A DNA stretch of 64,000 bases from Turritopsis dohrnii (taxonomy: Eukaryota; Cnidaria; Hydrozoa; Anthoathecata; Oceaniidae). This document shows positions 38,501 through 53,500 of the stretch, in pieces. The notes beneath the pieces were generated by a model, which saw nothing but the letters and a program-made list of their open reading frames with translations, searched no databases and was not told where the DNA came from. Position 1 is the stretch's first letter; the number at the start of each line of letters is the position of its first letter. The stretch spans positions 248,001 through 312,000 of the forward strand of contig BQMF02000116.1 in NCBI GenBank assembly GCA_027922465.2. Direction: 5' to 3'. Made by a program: the position numbers and the translations under genes.

Positions 38501-41500
38501 CGCAACAAGTACGATACTGTAAGATCAAATGAGACAACATGCCGAATAGCCGCGCTCGCGCAAGATGACCCCAAAACGCAGCAAGAATGCGGTTGTGCTT
38601 CCCCCCGGTTAACAAGCGTTAAGTAAACTTAACTCCCATTATATTTTTAATTACATGAAAATTAACAATTTTCACATTGAAAAAATGTGTATGTAAAACA
38701 AACTGGAACAGATAAGAATAAAAATTTCAACGATCAACAAGCTCACAGTGAAACCATAATGAAACCATTGAGGATTAAATTCCAGAAGAAATTCACCAGA
38801 ACACATACCAGACATCTTTCAGCTGCACATGACAAAATTGAACAGAAACATTCTAAAGCAGTAACAGAAGAATTGATAAAAGCTGTAGATTATTGCAATC
38901 AACATAATTGTAGAGGATATGCTGCAATAACAGCCGGGAATTTTCAACTTATTGTAGCATGGATGGATCAGGCTAAATTTGAAAGAGCAGAGGCCATTTT
39001 GAACCCTTACACTTCTGAAAAGGTCCAAGTATCTTCTCCATTTACGCAAAGGAACTCTAGAGTACTATAAGTACAAATACGAACAGGCAAAGGAAAAGAT
39101 TGAGACGCTAGAAAAAAATCCTTTCGATCCTAAAGAAGTGCCCTCAGTTTTTAGTTTTGATAAAATAAAACCTAAAAATGTCAGAGTAACGTCAGTGCAC
39201 GGATCCATGACTTCAAAGGATATTCTAAATGTGGTGAAATAACACAACAAGAAGAAAGAAGAACAAGAAAAGAAGAAAAAAGAAACAAAAGAGAAAAAAC
39301 AAAAAGACTGAAAAAGTCTGAACTTTTGTTTTTCATCAATCTATATTTACTAGGGAATTTTTTGGGATCATCTTTGTGATTTGTATTCAAGCATCTACGA
39401 CAGTATCTCACTTTTTAACAAAACCTACATTCTGGGGGCCACCGGCATTACTTAAGAATGCAACAGTTTTCATAAGTACAGGTCATTAGATTTATATTAG
39501 ACAAAAGTTCAGCCACTAAGTACTTACTTAATTTGGTGCTTAGGAAGTTGCTAACACACAGAACATCATAAAGATAAAACTGGATGTACAAATTGATGCT
39601 CCTCTCATTGGCTTACCTGTTTCATCCACATCAAACTACTTCCTTGTTGATTTGGGTGCTGTACGAATCAAGAATGAATTCACCCAAAAGGAAAACAAAA
39701 TTCTCGATAGCATACAAGTAGATTTGAATGATTTTAAACTTTCAAGGTTTTCATTTCTCAGCTAACTTAATTAATTCCTGACAAGTGTGCTTTATTATAC
39801 TCACTGAATTTTTTATCTTTTTCAAGGGAGTCTTCCAGCATATGCAACCATATCATATCCCCCGTTGAATTAGGTATTGCTTTCATCCGAACATTTGATA
39901 GAAACAGCTCAAAAGTTGACGTTGACTTCTACCTGCCGCTTTTTCATGTAAGTAGTAGTGGACAGCCTCATGTTTAAAGTAAACATACATGATTAAAAAC
40001 TTGATTTTTTTGCTTTTTTTTTGTTTGCAGGTGAAAATATTTGATGCAGATATTTCTAATTTGGTTAATCTGGCCACTGGTTTTCTCAGAGATATAAATG
40101 CACTTGATGAAGGTAAGGTTTTTGTAGTTAAAGGGAAATTAAGCCTTAAAATCTATGTTCTGATTTTGAGCATGAAATACTTCATTTATCCCAGATGAAC
40201 ACCTTTTTATGAATAAAAAGTATCCCAAATGAAAAAAAAATGCTAAAAAAATCCACCATTTTAGCTTTCGTTTTAAAAGACATGACGTCACAGAGCGAAT
40301 TTAATTTGCAGAAATGTCAGACATAGGCAGCACACGATGGCATGTTTTGTTCTACAGATGCGAAAACAGTAAAAACACAAGATATACACGAAGATATTTA
40401 TCATTCATCAACATAACAATCTTAAACATCAAGAAACAGCGAAATGTAAAATAACTTTATTACCAACGTTTCAAAAAAAATAAAAAACACTCATACTGAA
40501 GTTTTCATTTATATACATCTAAAAATATAAACAATTCTTCAAAAACTCACTTACGCACGTATACCTGCTATAAATTTAAAACGTTTTTTAATAAAGGTTT
40601 TATATCAGGAAAAAACCGAGAATTTTCATCAACAAAAGCAAAATATTCTAGTTTACGCAAGCCTCACAAAAAGGACGATCGCGCTGTGACGTCAAAATCT
40701 CCATTGCAGTGCTCTTATGTAGGCAGCAATGATGTCCGTTGTTAGATATTAAATAATGAAAAATTGAGTGTAATTATTATTATAAATTTATGGCCACAGA
40801 AGATTAATGAGACCTTTCTGCAGCTAATGTAAAAAGTTTTTGATGAAGGCTTAATTTCCTTTTAACGAAAATATCCTTTTTTAAAGAAAGCGAAAAGTTT
40901 TCCTGCACTTCTCTGAATTCAGAATAAACCAAATGAGTTGTTATTGATGTTTCTTCTCCAGGTCCATCAAGTAGGATTGAAAATATCAAAACACCACGCA
41001 AATCAATCACAGATGATTACCATTTCGGTGTCAGCTTCAAAATCAAACAGGTGTATTTCCTTATTACTCTCTTTAAAAAAAACTATGCACAGCATTTTGC
41101 TAAAATATTTGACTCTGAAATTTTCCAGTTGGATGTTGAAATATATTCTTCAAGTACTGATCATGAAGAAGAGTTACTGTTTGTTATCAGTCAAAAGGAA
41201 TCAACTGTTTCATTTATGCAAAGTGGATCATTTATGACAGCCCAATTAACACTTAAGAGCTTGTCACTGGAGGACAATTTCACTAGAGGTGTGCTATTCA
41301 GTGTTTTATGTTTTTATTTTCCAGTTTCTTGTGATATAAATAGTTCTTTAATGGTTTCATTTTTTAAGATGAGAATAATGAACCAACAAAGGTATTCTGT
41401 TCCAATGACGAAAAGGAATTGTTATCCATATGTTATAACAATGTAAATATACATAATCTTAAATATAATATTACATACTGTGATGTCTGACACAGTTCAT

Positions 41501-44500
41501 ATGATTCTTACTTTATTACATGTTAGGAGTCCGCTGCAAACCTTCAAAATATTTCTTTGGAACTTGCTCAAGTGACTATTCAAGCAGATGACAAAACGAT
41601 AACTAACATTGTTGATTATTTGAAGAATCTTCAGGGGAGGTAATAGATACTTAGTCGGAAAATGATAGCTAACATACAATTTAATGTGAAGAATGATTGT
41701 GAATTTATCATCTCATTTTTTCATCTGGCAGACTTTTGAATTTGAAGATAACATGTGTCAATACAAACATTTTCTTATTAAGGATATTCATCACCCCTAT
41801 AATCGAAAAAAAAATCAATTTTTTTTTATTTCATAAAAAGATAAAGCTTTCAGAGGTCTTTCTGAAAATGTATATATGATGCTATAAAAATTTATTATTT
41901 GGTACAATATTTTAAATTTAGTGGTATTTCATTTCATGTTTATTGCAATTCCTTTACAGAATCTATTCAGCATGTTTACAAGAACTATGTTCTCTTTTAA
42001 TAGTAGACTTATTAATTATTCATGTAAGCAAATAACAGCTATTGTTTCTTTTGTAATGTTGTTTATTCAACCGATGGCAAAATGGAATTTCTTTGGAAGA
42101 TGTTTTCTCGATAAGTTTTGCTGCGTTACTTATCTGTCTTTAAATACCTCCAAAAACCCCTATGATGGAGGTATTGTTACGTAGTTTTTTGCAATTGAAA
42201 GAATAGGTTTATAAGAACAAAATGTTACTAAGCGAAATATTGCTCTGCGATGAAGGGAGAAAGTCAAGGAAAAGCTATTTTAACAAGTGTTTTTCGTAAA
42301 CCTTTTATTTCGTCATTTCTAGGACTTGTTAAGAAAAACTGTATTACTTTTATTTAAATTAATAAACATACAACACAATAACATAAAAATGTTGCAGAAA
42401 ATATTTTTCAAAGGGTCCATGGAGCTCCTAGAAATTAAGCCTTTTCAAAATGCCCTTATCCGCAATAACTTTTTAAAGCTAATATATTGAAAATAAAATT
42501 ACATACATGAGATAGGGAATTTTATGAGGTTTTCAAAAATATATACTTTGTTGATGAAGAAATAACCACATTAAAAGTTATGGACACAAAACTGAAAACT
42601 GAAAGCAAGGGGTGATGACTATCCTTAACTACCATCCTTAACTACCGTTCTGTATTTTATTACTATTTAACATTATTTTTTGTTTGCACAATCTGAAATG
42701 TTGTATTTGGCATAAATGTAACTTGCAAAACCATACATAAGGGTTTTGTATTGTTTACTAAATCAAGGGATCATTGGATCAGTATCATTCAATTAATTTT
42801 CATATACAAATCTGTAATTTCAATAGAATAAAGTTTACATTCATGACCTTTAGAACAAAAATGTTATTTGCAGCTCTACCTGTTATTGAAGCAAGTCAAA
42901 ATGAATTTCATGGTCATGAAGGAAATAGTAAGAATGTTTTGTTTCTTTCTTGTTTTTTCTTGCATCATGTATCCGAAATCTTGGTGTTTGAATATATTTC
43001 AGATGAAACAAATTTTAACGTTCATGGTAATCTTGATTCCCTTTTGGTGTACTGGCAGCTCGAAAGAAAACAATTTGCAAAATCAAAAATAGATGGTGAG
43101 CTTTACTGTAAACCTATTCTGCTTTTCTCTAATCAAACACTTATAAAATTGCAACAGCATTTCTTGTTTAGGATTGATGGTAGATGTGAGCATGTGTGGC
43201 CAGGGATTACATGTTAAAGCAAAGTGTGTTAAAACAACTCTGTTATTTTACTGACTCTCCAGTTTTTCAAGAACGTTATATTTATATTTTATTATTACAT
43301 TCTATTTATCTGTGTAGGCTTCAAAATTTGTTTGTCGAAGATTTAAGACCTGTACTCTATAAACAGGTACCAAATTTCATAAAATCATTTTGAAAAAAAT
43401 TATAATTTCCTTGATTATAGAAAGTTAATCATAGTTTCCTGTAGGTTAGAATAATTTAAATAACTTGCGAATAAAATTGACAAAATTGTCTGATGTCTAC
43501 TACACAGTCTACTTTTTTGGTTTATTTGCTTTCCTTTTTACAAACTTGAGAACTCAAGTAGGTATCTATAAAAGTTCAGGAAAATCCTAAATTCAGTTCA
43601 GAATTATATGAATCTGTGGAGACATAACACATTGGTATCTACGAAAATACCATCTATCTTGAATCTCTAGATTATTATTCTGGAAGATGAGAATTTGCTG
43701 TCTCTTGATGTAAGTATTCGAAATGATCTACCTTGTACAAAAACTCTTTTAAAGGGTTGTTGTGATCTTTTAAATTTTCTTTCTTTTGGAAGATCATATT
43801 ATATTTCATTCACAATATTTCATGCATTGTGTGAATTAAATCTACGATCTTGAAATTGAAATATCTCAATAACAACAAAGATTTATAAAAAACTATGGAA
43901 GAACTTGTTACTCAAAATATATTTTTTTATCACAGGATCCCTTTAACAGTTTCACCATTACACACTAGATAACACAGAATGTCTGCTTGATGTTCTAGCT
44001 TAATCATCAAAACATTGAAAGAAAAAGCCTTCAGTTATTTTATTGAGAGGACTTCCAGTTATTTTATTTTTGCGTTTATAGTTTTCACTAAAAGAACAAG
44101 ATCCTTTGCACAGTTCAAAAGAGATCAAAAACCAAATTGCATCACTATGGCTTCGCGTTGGAAGGTTGGAAGTTGTGTTGTTATACAAGTTTATCACTGA
44201 GATTATGGTAGGCAGTATTCGTATGTTATTTGCTCTATATCAATACACATGAGAGGTCTAACAAACCTGTCTATGAAAATATTGAAATGACGGGAATCAT
44301 TCAGTCATTTTCAATTCTTAAATAAAGTAGAAACAATGGGGAGAGTTTATGAAAATGGTTTACGGTATGCTCTTGGCCAAGAATGTACTGAAAGCTAAGA
44401 GAATAAAGATGGACGAGATTCAAAGTTCCCTAATAACAAAGTCTTTAAAAAAGTGTCACTAGTTTAAAAAGATTTTTTCAATTGTTTGCAGTTAGTAAGT

Positions 44501-47500
44501 TAGTAAGTAAGTAAGTAAGTAAGTAACGGGAGTTTTTAGTCCTTGGGCTTCCATCCGTAATGGTTGGTTCTTCCGCCCGCCGACTTGCAACTGTTAGTTG
44601 ACTTACCGCCAGAGATACGTATAGCATTGCTCTAACTTGCCCGAAGGCCAGTGTGCAGTCAGTCGATGGCTCCTAATGGGCTGATACGCTGCTTTTAAAG
44701 CGCATCGGAGTGGTGTATTGAGATACGACATGACTGGACTCGAACACGGGTCGCAGCGGTCGCACTCAAAGGTACTAACCACTACACCATCGCTTAGTTA
44801 TAGTGGCCAAAGCATTGAACTCCAATTTCATTTTCACCACTATGGAATAAAAGTAGTCACAGTTTAAAGTATTTTAGCTTTTACAAAAATCCAAAAATAA
44901 ACCATAAGCATGGCATTCAACTAACTTCTGTTGCAATTGAATTTGAGGTTTGAATGGTATCTGCAAGAAAATTGTTTTTGGGGAAAGTTCAAATTTGTTT
45001 GTTTTTGGTATTATTTCCCTTCCATAAACTTGCATTCTTTATTTCCAGGTATGCGTGCAACCATTCTTAAATCTTGATCTTTCCCTTTCAACTGACAGTA
45101 AACACAAAAACCAAGTAACTTTCTTTGATATTTATTTGAAATTGCATGCCTGCTCAGAAACTTATCCATTAATCTTTTGTCCTTAACAGAATGTTAATGT
45201 AAAAGACACAAGATCAATATTGTTCCAATTTGATGTTGATGTTACTGCTCCACTGTTGATGTTTCCGGAACTCTCCACCTCAAAGACATGTTTGATAGCT
45301 GATTTGGGAAAACTCCTTGTAACAAATACAACAGATGAACCACTGGATACTGTTGAAAGGAACCAGGAAGTCAACTGCATCAAATCCACCTTGAACCATG
45401 TAAAGTTGATGACGTAAGAGAAGATACACATTTTCTACCTTGGCTCATCTGTTCAAATGTTTTGATGCTTGCTCTCACGAAAATCTACTCCCATTATAAT
45501 GAACAAATAAAAATTTGTTTCAGTTCATACAGTGATGATGAGGAAGAATGTGTTGCAAAAGATATGTCAGCTGTTGTTTTTATCAGGCAAACAGAAAATC
45601 TAAATGTAGACGTTCATTTGATGCCAGTCATTGTAATTATAGCTTCTGATGTTTTTATTTTGTTTGTTTGCTGACTGTTTCCATACTTTTGTGCTGATGT
45701 GTTATTATTTGGTCATGCTAGGTACATTTGTCAGATGTGGATATCAAACTGTTGATGGGCATTGTTCAGTCAAATCTGGGTGAGCGAGGTATGTTAATGT
45801 TTTTCTCTTTCTCCTCCTACTTCTAAGTTTTTTCTTTTGTGTATGAATACAGTGATTGGATTGGATTTTCCTTGTTCTTCTATTTTGTTTTTCTTCTCTT
45901 TTTTCTTTACGAATCTAGTGTGATAATGTGTATGCATTGTTGTCATGAAAAACTGATCTTTAATGAAACGATCTTTGGACCTTATAAAGGACATATTCTA
46001 GTTATACATTAATTTTGAATTTATAAGTTTAAAATTTATGAAATTTTGGTGTATGAAATGCATATAAAAGATTCAGCTATTAATAACCAAAATAATTCTA
46101 CCTAGATCCCTCAACACAGTATGGATCATCTTTATTGGCCGAAACGACCAATGAAATTTCCGTTCATCTGGAGAAACAGGGAGTCAACAACGAACAGAGC
46201 ACTGCTGATATCAAGCAGAATGATGCACTAAAAGTTGGATTCACACTGGATTGCAATTTATTACAACTTTATTTATCAAGTAAACTTTTCTTCAAGGTAA
46301 ATGTCTCTTGTATTTTGTAAACTTCTGTCTGAAGTAGGATTTGAGAAGTAAAATATTAACCCTTTTGATTTCTTTCTCATTGTTTTTAATAAAATTGTTT
46401 GATTTTTTTGATCACATACTTGAATTCATACCCTTTATTTAGTCAGTTGGATCTGATGGAGGCTGTGTTAAGATTTGTGCGTTATCAGCATCGGATTTGA
46501 TCTTGAAAGGATCCTCTTATGATGATGTATTGGACCTATCTCTTGGGATATCTCATTTTACTGGCGATGATTTACGACCATTCTCAAATGCACCGTTTAA
46601 GAGGTTGAATTCATGTTTTAATAGTTATAGTAATTGTAATTAAAAACTTTCAGTATTAGTGGAAAAAGAATGCTTGTGTATTTTTAGAGTTTTCGAAAGC
46701 CTCTGTGATAATCTAATGGACCATCATGAGCAGAATGCAATTCTGGTTGAATATTTGGCAAAACAAAACAAGCAAAGTGGTATGCTTATGTAATTTTATT
46801 TCTGTAGTGACATTTACTATTGATAGTGACTATTAAATCAGTGCTATTGCCTGTTACATAGGATCTCTTTGCAGTCGCTAAAAATCAATTAATAATAATT
46901 TGAACATCCACTTCCTGTTATTGCAAAAATAAAGTTATTTATCTGGTTATATACTTCAGTGGAAACGAGAATAACAGATGTACGGACCTTTTTTAATTTG
47001 GAATTCCTCAACGATACTCTTGGGTATATTTCCAACATATTCACGGATAACCAGGAAGCACATGTAACTGAAAGCGCCAAAAGCATTAAAAGTAATCAAC
47101 CAGCACCTGATGCAAACTCAGATTTTTCACTTCAGTTTCATTTGAAAAACACAGAAGCTGTTCTGCTTCAGAATCCAAATGATGACAACACACCAGCTTT
47201 AATAGGAAAGGTAACTCAAGTGTTCATCACACACACATTAAGAAAACATTTTTTTTATATTTTATACTAAATAAATATATTTTAGCTCAATGCTTCTTGT
47301 AAATACACAATGTCAAAGGATCAAAAATTTGATATATCAGACGGTGTGATCGAACTATGGTACGGAGATTACCCGGATTTACAAAAAAATGCAAGACTTG
47401 TAAGTTTGTCTATCATTGTAACTCTGCATATTGTAACTGCAGATATAAAAAAATCATATGTTATGTCATATGTCATGGATTTTTTTAAGCTTCTCCAACC

Positions 47501-50500
47501 TTGCAAATTCAAGTGCTCCATCTCACTGTCGGAGGATGGCAAAAAACTCATTGAATGCCATGTAATGGAAATGAAATTTAAAATTTCACCAAGTATATTG
47601 TCAACATTTATCAAGATTTATGAAACGTTCAGTGGAGGACAGGTAATTCAATTTAACATTGTCTGGTTAACCTGGATTTTTTTTTTTTTTTTTTTCAATC
47701 TGCTAATTGATGTGATAATATGCTAATTAGATTTTGCAAGAACATAATTCTGAAAACAATCACACAAATCAGATTGACTGGAACCCTCAACCACTTTCTC
47801 GAGAGAAAATCATGAATCAAGGTTAGTACAACAGCTTGGCAAGAATAATTATTTTCATTTTATATTCTACTTTTGGGATTACCAAGTATTTCTATTTTAT
47901 ATAACCAAGTAATGCGGCATTTAGGAGGGAAATCAGATTTTTTTAAAAAGATCTGGCTTTTAGAATCATGATGAGATATTAGCTTTAAAGTACTGTGGCA
48001 AAATATTCTGTCCCCAATTAAAACTTTATATTATTATCATCAATGTGTTCAGAATCAACTATTAACCAGTCACATCCCGACTTAACAGTGTATGGAAAGA
48101 GTAATGAAAAGGTAAAGCTATAAAGGGAAGTTGAAAACAACATCTTTTTTAGACAAAAAACTCTGATTTCTTATTTTATCTATAGTTTGCTATCTCATTG
48201 GATAGCATTGAAGTTATCTTAGGCAATGACCTTCAAGGAATGTTTAATCCATTAATTATTGCAAAGTTATCCTCAAGTACGAAAATCGAGGATTTCACGG
48301 GACAAGTATGAAGTTTATAATATGTGTGCAGTTTTATTATTGTTGGCTTTAAGAAAATGATGGAAAAAGAATTCATATTGTTGTTGATAGATGAAATTGA
48401 ATGCCATTGTCACAGCAGAGATGAGCTGTTTTAACGACTCTCTTGGAGTATGGGAGCCATTAATTGAGCCATCCATCAATGGATCCAGTCATCCTTTTGA
48501 ACTTCACATACGGGTAAGATTGGGGCTAAATTACAACAAAATATATGATCAGTCCAATCAAGCCAGAGTCCAGCATTATCACACCAGCTAATAATAATTT
48601 CTTTTCCTGAAGTTGTATATCAATAAGATTGTTCATCTTTTCGTAGATGTTCTATGCTGAAAGCGGCAAACATGATTTTGCATCTCGATTTTCTGGAGAA
48701 GAATTGTTTGATGGGTTAGTGTTTTTTGTGGGGTCTTTTCATAGAAGCATGACTGTGCAATTCAGGGGTCGAAATAAGAAAACTTTGTGTAGCCGGCTGT
48801 TTTGAATTAAGTATGGAAATAAGGCAGTGGGACAAATGTGGGGCCATGGTTGGGCGACGAAGAAAATTTTTAGATTTTAAAGCCTGTAGAACAGCTTAAA
48901 TGCAATTCTAAAGGCTTTTCTCATCACTTAGCCGGCTAAAAAGGATTTTTCTACCAATAAACTGTCCAGCTAAATTAGAATTCGTCCGGCTTTCGCCGGA
49001 AGCCGGACGTTATTTCGACCCCTGGCAATTGGTGTTTGAAATTAACTTGATAAAGATGAAAAAGTTGTAAATTTGCATTAAAAATGCTTGTTTGTATAAT
49101 TGAAATCTACTGTTGTTTAGTTTTGATGACACATTTGAAGAGATCACGGAAGAGGATGTAGTAGATGGTGTGTCACTTGAAAAAGCACTTTGTTTAGTAG
49201 TTAATTCTGATGATGTACTACAAGTCACTCTGACAGAAAGAAATGTGAAGATTTTCACTCATTTACTGGAGGTCTGAATGTTAATTGTCATTGTTTATTC
49301 ACAGATGAAATTAAATTTTTGAAGGATCTGAAATACCGAAAAATCACTGAAAATCTGCTCAGTTATTCAATTGCATGGTCCACTATCACTATGACACCTT
49401 AACTCGCCAATGGCAAAATTTTCACAACGTCATTGCAACAAAGAGTATTTTAATTGAAATACTGTGTATATTTCTTTGTACTCCTGCGCTGTGATTTTTC
49501 AACAAATGTGCTCACTAGGTCACTAACTGAGGATGTATAGTCAACAGGACTTTTTGAATTGAATTTATTTCTTATTAAACCTCACTAGCACTACTGTTTG
49601 TCTCCACACATTTTCCGTTAGTGTTGCATTTGCTAGAAAATAATGTGTATCTTGCTGTTTAATGTCTTCATCTAGGCTTGGTCCATCTCTTCACTTAAAA
49701 CAAATGTTAAAACAGAGTTAACTGAGCCATTTGTTTTCAAAAATGAGGTAAGGTCAATTGACATCCTGCTGTTCAGCAATGTTCTCTTATAATGGCTGAC
49801 CAATATTAAATTTTCTCATTTAGCTTGATATTCCAATCAAGATTTATATGGCTAAACCAATCAGAGTACGTATCTATCAATATGTTGTTGAATTGTTGAA
49901 ACAACACTTATTGTTGAATAGTTTAACTCCTTTGAATAGATATCATTAAAACATCTTCCTCTATTTGCTCAGGATTTTAATAAGAAAACTTCTAGACTGA
50001 AAATTCTTCCGAAAATGTCTGGTTCACAAAGTGCTCTGATGAAGAAAGGCTTGACAACGGATGATATGCCAGTGTCACAATTAAGATTAAAGCAGAAAAG
50101 AAACTCGTCAATTTCAGGTAAACACCGGACATTTCATTTGTCCTCTTTTGCAAAACATTATATTTTCTAGAACATGACTACAGTTTTTCCCAATAATCAC
50201 TTTGGACAGGCCAACATCCCATATAGCTTGAAGTTTTCTAAAAATGATTGTTTGCTAGTTTATGGCAACAGTTTGAAATTATTGATCTCTGGTATCTTTG
50301 TTCTGAAATTTTGTTAGGTACCCATATCAAAGTCCACAAAAAGCAAGATGAAACTGATTTTGGCACTTGGGGTAGTAGCAAAAATGAGCTTATCGATGCA
50401 GAGGTAATCTTTATCATAGCTTGTAGCAATTTATGATGCTTGCTGATTTGTTCTAATTTTTTTCCATTTGTCAAAACTTTTTAGGTGGAAGGATTTAGTA

Positions 50501-53500
50501 TCATAAAAAATATTCCATTGAAAGAGACAGGTCATTTTGTGTACACGATGCTCCCTCCAAAAGTAAGGAAAATGATCATATACTTAATGGTACACTTCCT
50601 CTTTGGCATATCTGTTGTAATACTGTTTCTCTTTAGAATGGAGTTATATACAATGTTGTCATCCATATTGAAATTACCTCTGGACAGAGGATTATTTCGA
50701 TATTATCAACAACACAGGTTTACTGATTTTACTTTTCATTTGAACTCATTTTTATTTTAAAATGTGTCCTAGTCTCTCACATGCATTTTCATGTATTTCA
50801 GATAAAAAATCACTTAAATTATCCCATCCAAATATATAAGAAGAATCGCAAAGAAGTACTGAAAGTCATGCAGGTTGAAGCGAACAGTACCATGAGTGTA
50901 CCATTAGAACATACGCAAGCGAAAAACATTTTCATTGGTTACGAGAGGTAAAGAGGCATGTTGATGCACAACTTTAAACAACCATTTGCAAATTGAATTC
51001 ATTTTGTGTAAAAATAATAAATGATCCTTTTTCTTAGTTTCATATTTGATGAAACGTTCGATGCGATTGGTATTGGAAAAGAGATTTTACTTAAAGGTCG
51101 TGACAACAACATGAATAACAACTGGGTGAAGGTAAAAACATTTGTATTGTGTGTCATGCTTAAAGGATAGTGATGATGAATAATACTTAAATGCTTATAA
51201 TCTAGATCATCAACAAAAATATCCCTTGCAAGTCGAAATACAAAAAACAAATCACAGTTAATCAATTCGAGGTTATGGCTGGCATTCACTTGAGTAATTT
51301 TCTACCATACAGTTTGAGCTTACAACTGAAAGTAAGATTTCTATTGTTTATTTCAGCTAAAGTAAACTTGAAATGAAAAACTCAAACTGTTCTCTTTATT
51401 TCCAGACCAACTCAAACTCATCTAAACTTATTGTTCTTGATGGAGGTTGTAAACAGGACGTGTTAGATGTGAAGCTTAGTGGTGGCCTATTTGAAGTTTG
51501 TGCCAGTGTAAAGACATTTAAATTACATTGAAATTTATGGAGAATCTTTTCAGCCATTTCTTCAAACTTTTCATTATGAATTTCCAGATCGTAAAGGATG
51601 ACCAGAATATTTGGGAAGGGGTAACTTCATGTAACACAACAAGTAAAGATCCATTCCATTTACACATGAAGTCCAATAGTCAAGAAAATCCTGATATGGT
51701 TTGTATCTTCACTGAAAAAAGAAATTTATTGAACTGTCTGCATTTCTTTACTACACAATACCCAACCTATTTCATTATAGATGTTTGAAATTTCAGTGGA
51801 GACCAAAAAACATAATGTCGAAATACAGATCTTTTCAGCATTTTGGCTTATCAACAAAACTGGATTAGAAATAAAATTCCGGGTATGCTTTGTATTTTTA
51901 TTTTTGGTAATGTTCATACCTCCTATCTCCATTTTGACTGTCTTATTTTTTTAGCTTGACAGTCATGAATATACTGTGCCTTATACTAACAGCCATCACC
52001 CTTGCTTGTTAGCTTATGGAAACCGAAAGAAAGCAAAGGTACGTTTGACACAACATGTATTTTGCTTCCTTGGTCTTACATACTCCGACATTTTTTAACA
52101 ATCATCCTAATGATTTGTCTAGGGACAAATGGCTATTAGAGATGGGGATTGGAGTGAAAAGTTTTCATTGACTGCTGTTGGTGATGAATGTTCTGTCCAT
52201 TGCAAAGATAAACAAGGTGTTTGCTATCCGGTATGTTTGTGCAACTTCAGTGAGCAAATGAAGAATATGCTCTACTTCCCCTCCCCTTGTCTCTGCAGGA
52301 GGTTTTATCAATGAAACTTGTACGTATGATGTATTTTGACCGCTCGGTACTTGCTGTTGTTTATATCTACATATACCATTTTTAGGTGTACATCGATATA
52401 CAGCTTTCAAATACAAGTGTCACCAACATTATTACCTTGTCACCGCAGTATATGATTGCAAATCACAGCAAGGTAATATGTTTCTGTTATTTTGCTTGTT
52501 TTCTCTATCTACCTTCTAAAGTTTCGGTTTTGTATCAACCTCAGACATTTCCCGATCCTTTCCACATTTGCTGTTGGGGTCGCTTTATAATTATTCAGTT
52601 TAATTTTTTGTTCAGTTGGATTTGGTATATGCAGAAGTTTCGGATAATTTTTTCAATGATGATGAAGTCCAGTACCAACCATTATCAGTTGGTAATGTAA
52701 GTTGTCTTTTACCCGAAAAGATTTTCATTCGTGTTGCCTTTTTATATTTTTCTGGTTCTTCCTTCAAATTGTGTTACACAAAATCTCTAGAATGCTCCTG
52801 TCTGGCTTCACTCACCTAACTCAAAGTTGCTATTAAAGGAAAGGGGTGCAGCAGTTGTCGGTCCACCAGTTCCTTTCGATAAGGACTATTATCTTGCCAA
52901 AAGATTGTCGGATTCACAAACGGTTTGCATTAGTGTGAATCATTTAGGAGATCGGTTTATAATGAATGTATCGGGTTACGAAGAAGGAATTATACCGCTG
53001 CGAGTGGATAATTACTGTGACATACCATTGTTTATAAAACAGAAGTGAGTATTCATTAATGTTACTTTTGTTTTTTTATAACTAGTTTAGACGGCCTAAC
53101 ATTTTTTGTACCTCTTTTGTCATGAATGACATCGCTCATTATCTACAACAAAGGATGCAAAAAGTTATTAATGCTTCAGCTAGTGTTGTATTAAAGAAGT
53201 ATGCTAAAACACTAGACGCAACTACACTAGCTTGGCTACCAATCCAAGCACATTTTGCCTACTCGATCGCATGTCTTACTTATCAAGCTATATATAACGA
53301 TCACTTCCCAGTGAATCTTAAAGTGGATATTAAAGCTGACAAACGGAAGCTAAGGAACAATCAAGAGAATATTGTTATTCTTTTGGAAACTACACATAAA
53401 CACTGATCATTTCAACAGGACGCGGTCCGAATCTTCGACGACCTATCAAAATCCGTCAGAGAAAGTAAAACTTTGACCGAGTTCAAGAGAAACGTGAAAG

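Larger units (their letters stand above)
33766..38612 (-). mobile_element. Tyrosine-recombinase (DIRS/Ngaro-like) retrotransposon
   Basis: On the minus strand the order is gag (38615-36795), RT-RNase H (37036-35207) and tyrosine recombinase (35231-34230), the usual order of recombinase-bearing retroelements. All three frames are open. No methyltransferase domain follows RNase H, which favours Ngaro over DIRS1-type elements. The outer limits are proposed from an imperfect inverted match, TTAACCGG..GGGG..AAGCACAA, at 33765-33787 and in reverse near 38592-38613. An array of palindromes (33849-34197) lies after the recombinase gene. Element borders are less certain than its genes. Confidence 0.85.
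33438..39443 (+). mobile_element. DNA element with GGCCCCCAGAATGCAGG ends, split by a retrotransposon
   Basis: TGGCCCCCAGAATGCAGGTTT occurs at 33438 and again at 33606, a variant (TGGCCCTCAGAATGCTGG) at 33252, and the inverted form AACCTACATTCTGGGGGCCA at 39423-39443. Together they bracket an intron segment that includes the small ORF at 38687-39242 and the tyrosine-recombinase retrotransposon. I read it as an older DNA element with multiple terminal motif copies into which the retroelement inserted. No target duplication was recognised. Confidence 0.5.

Noticed and set aside
53122..53406. Open frame inside the VPS13 gene as an exon
   Set aside because: It resembles a LINE C-terminus, and the flanking VPS13 exons join in phase without it.
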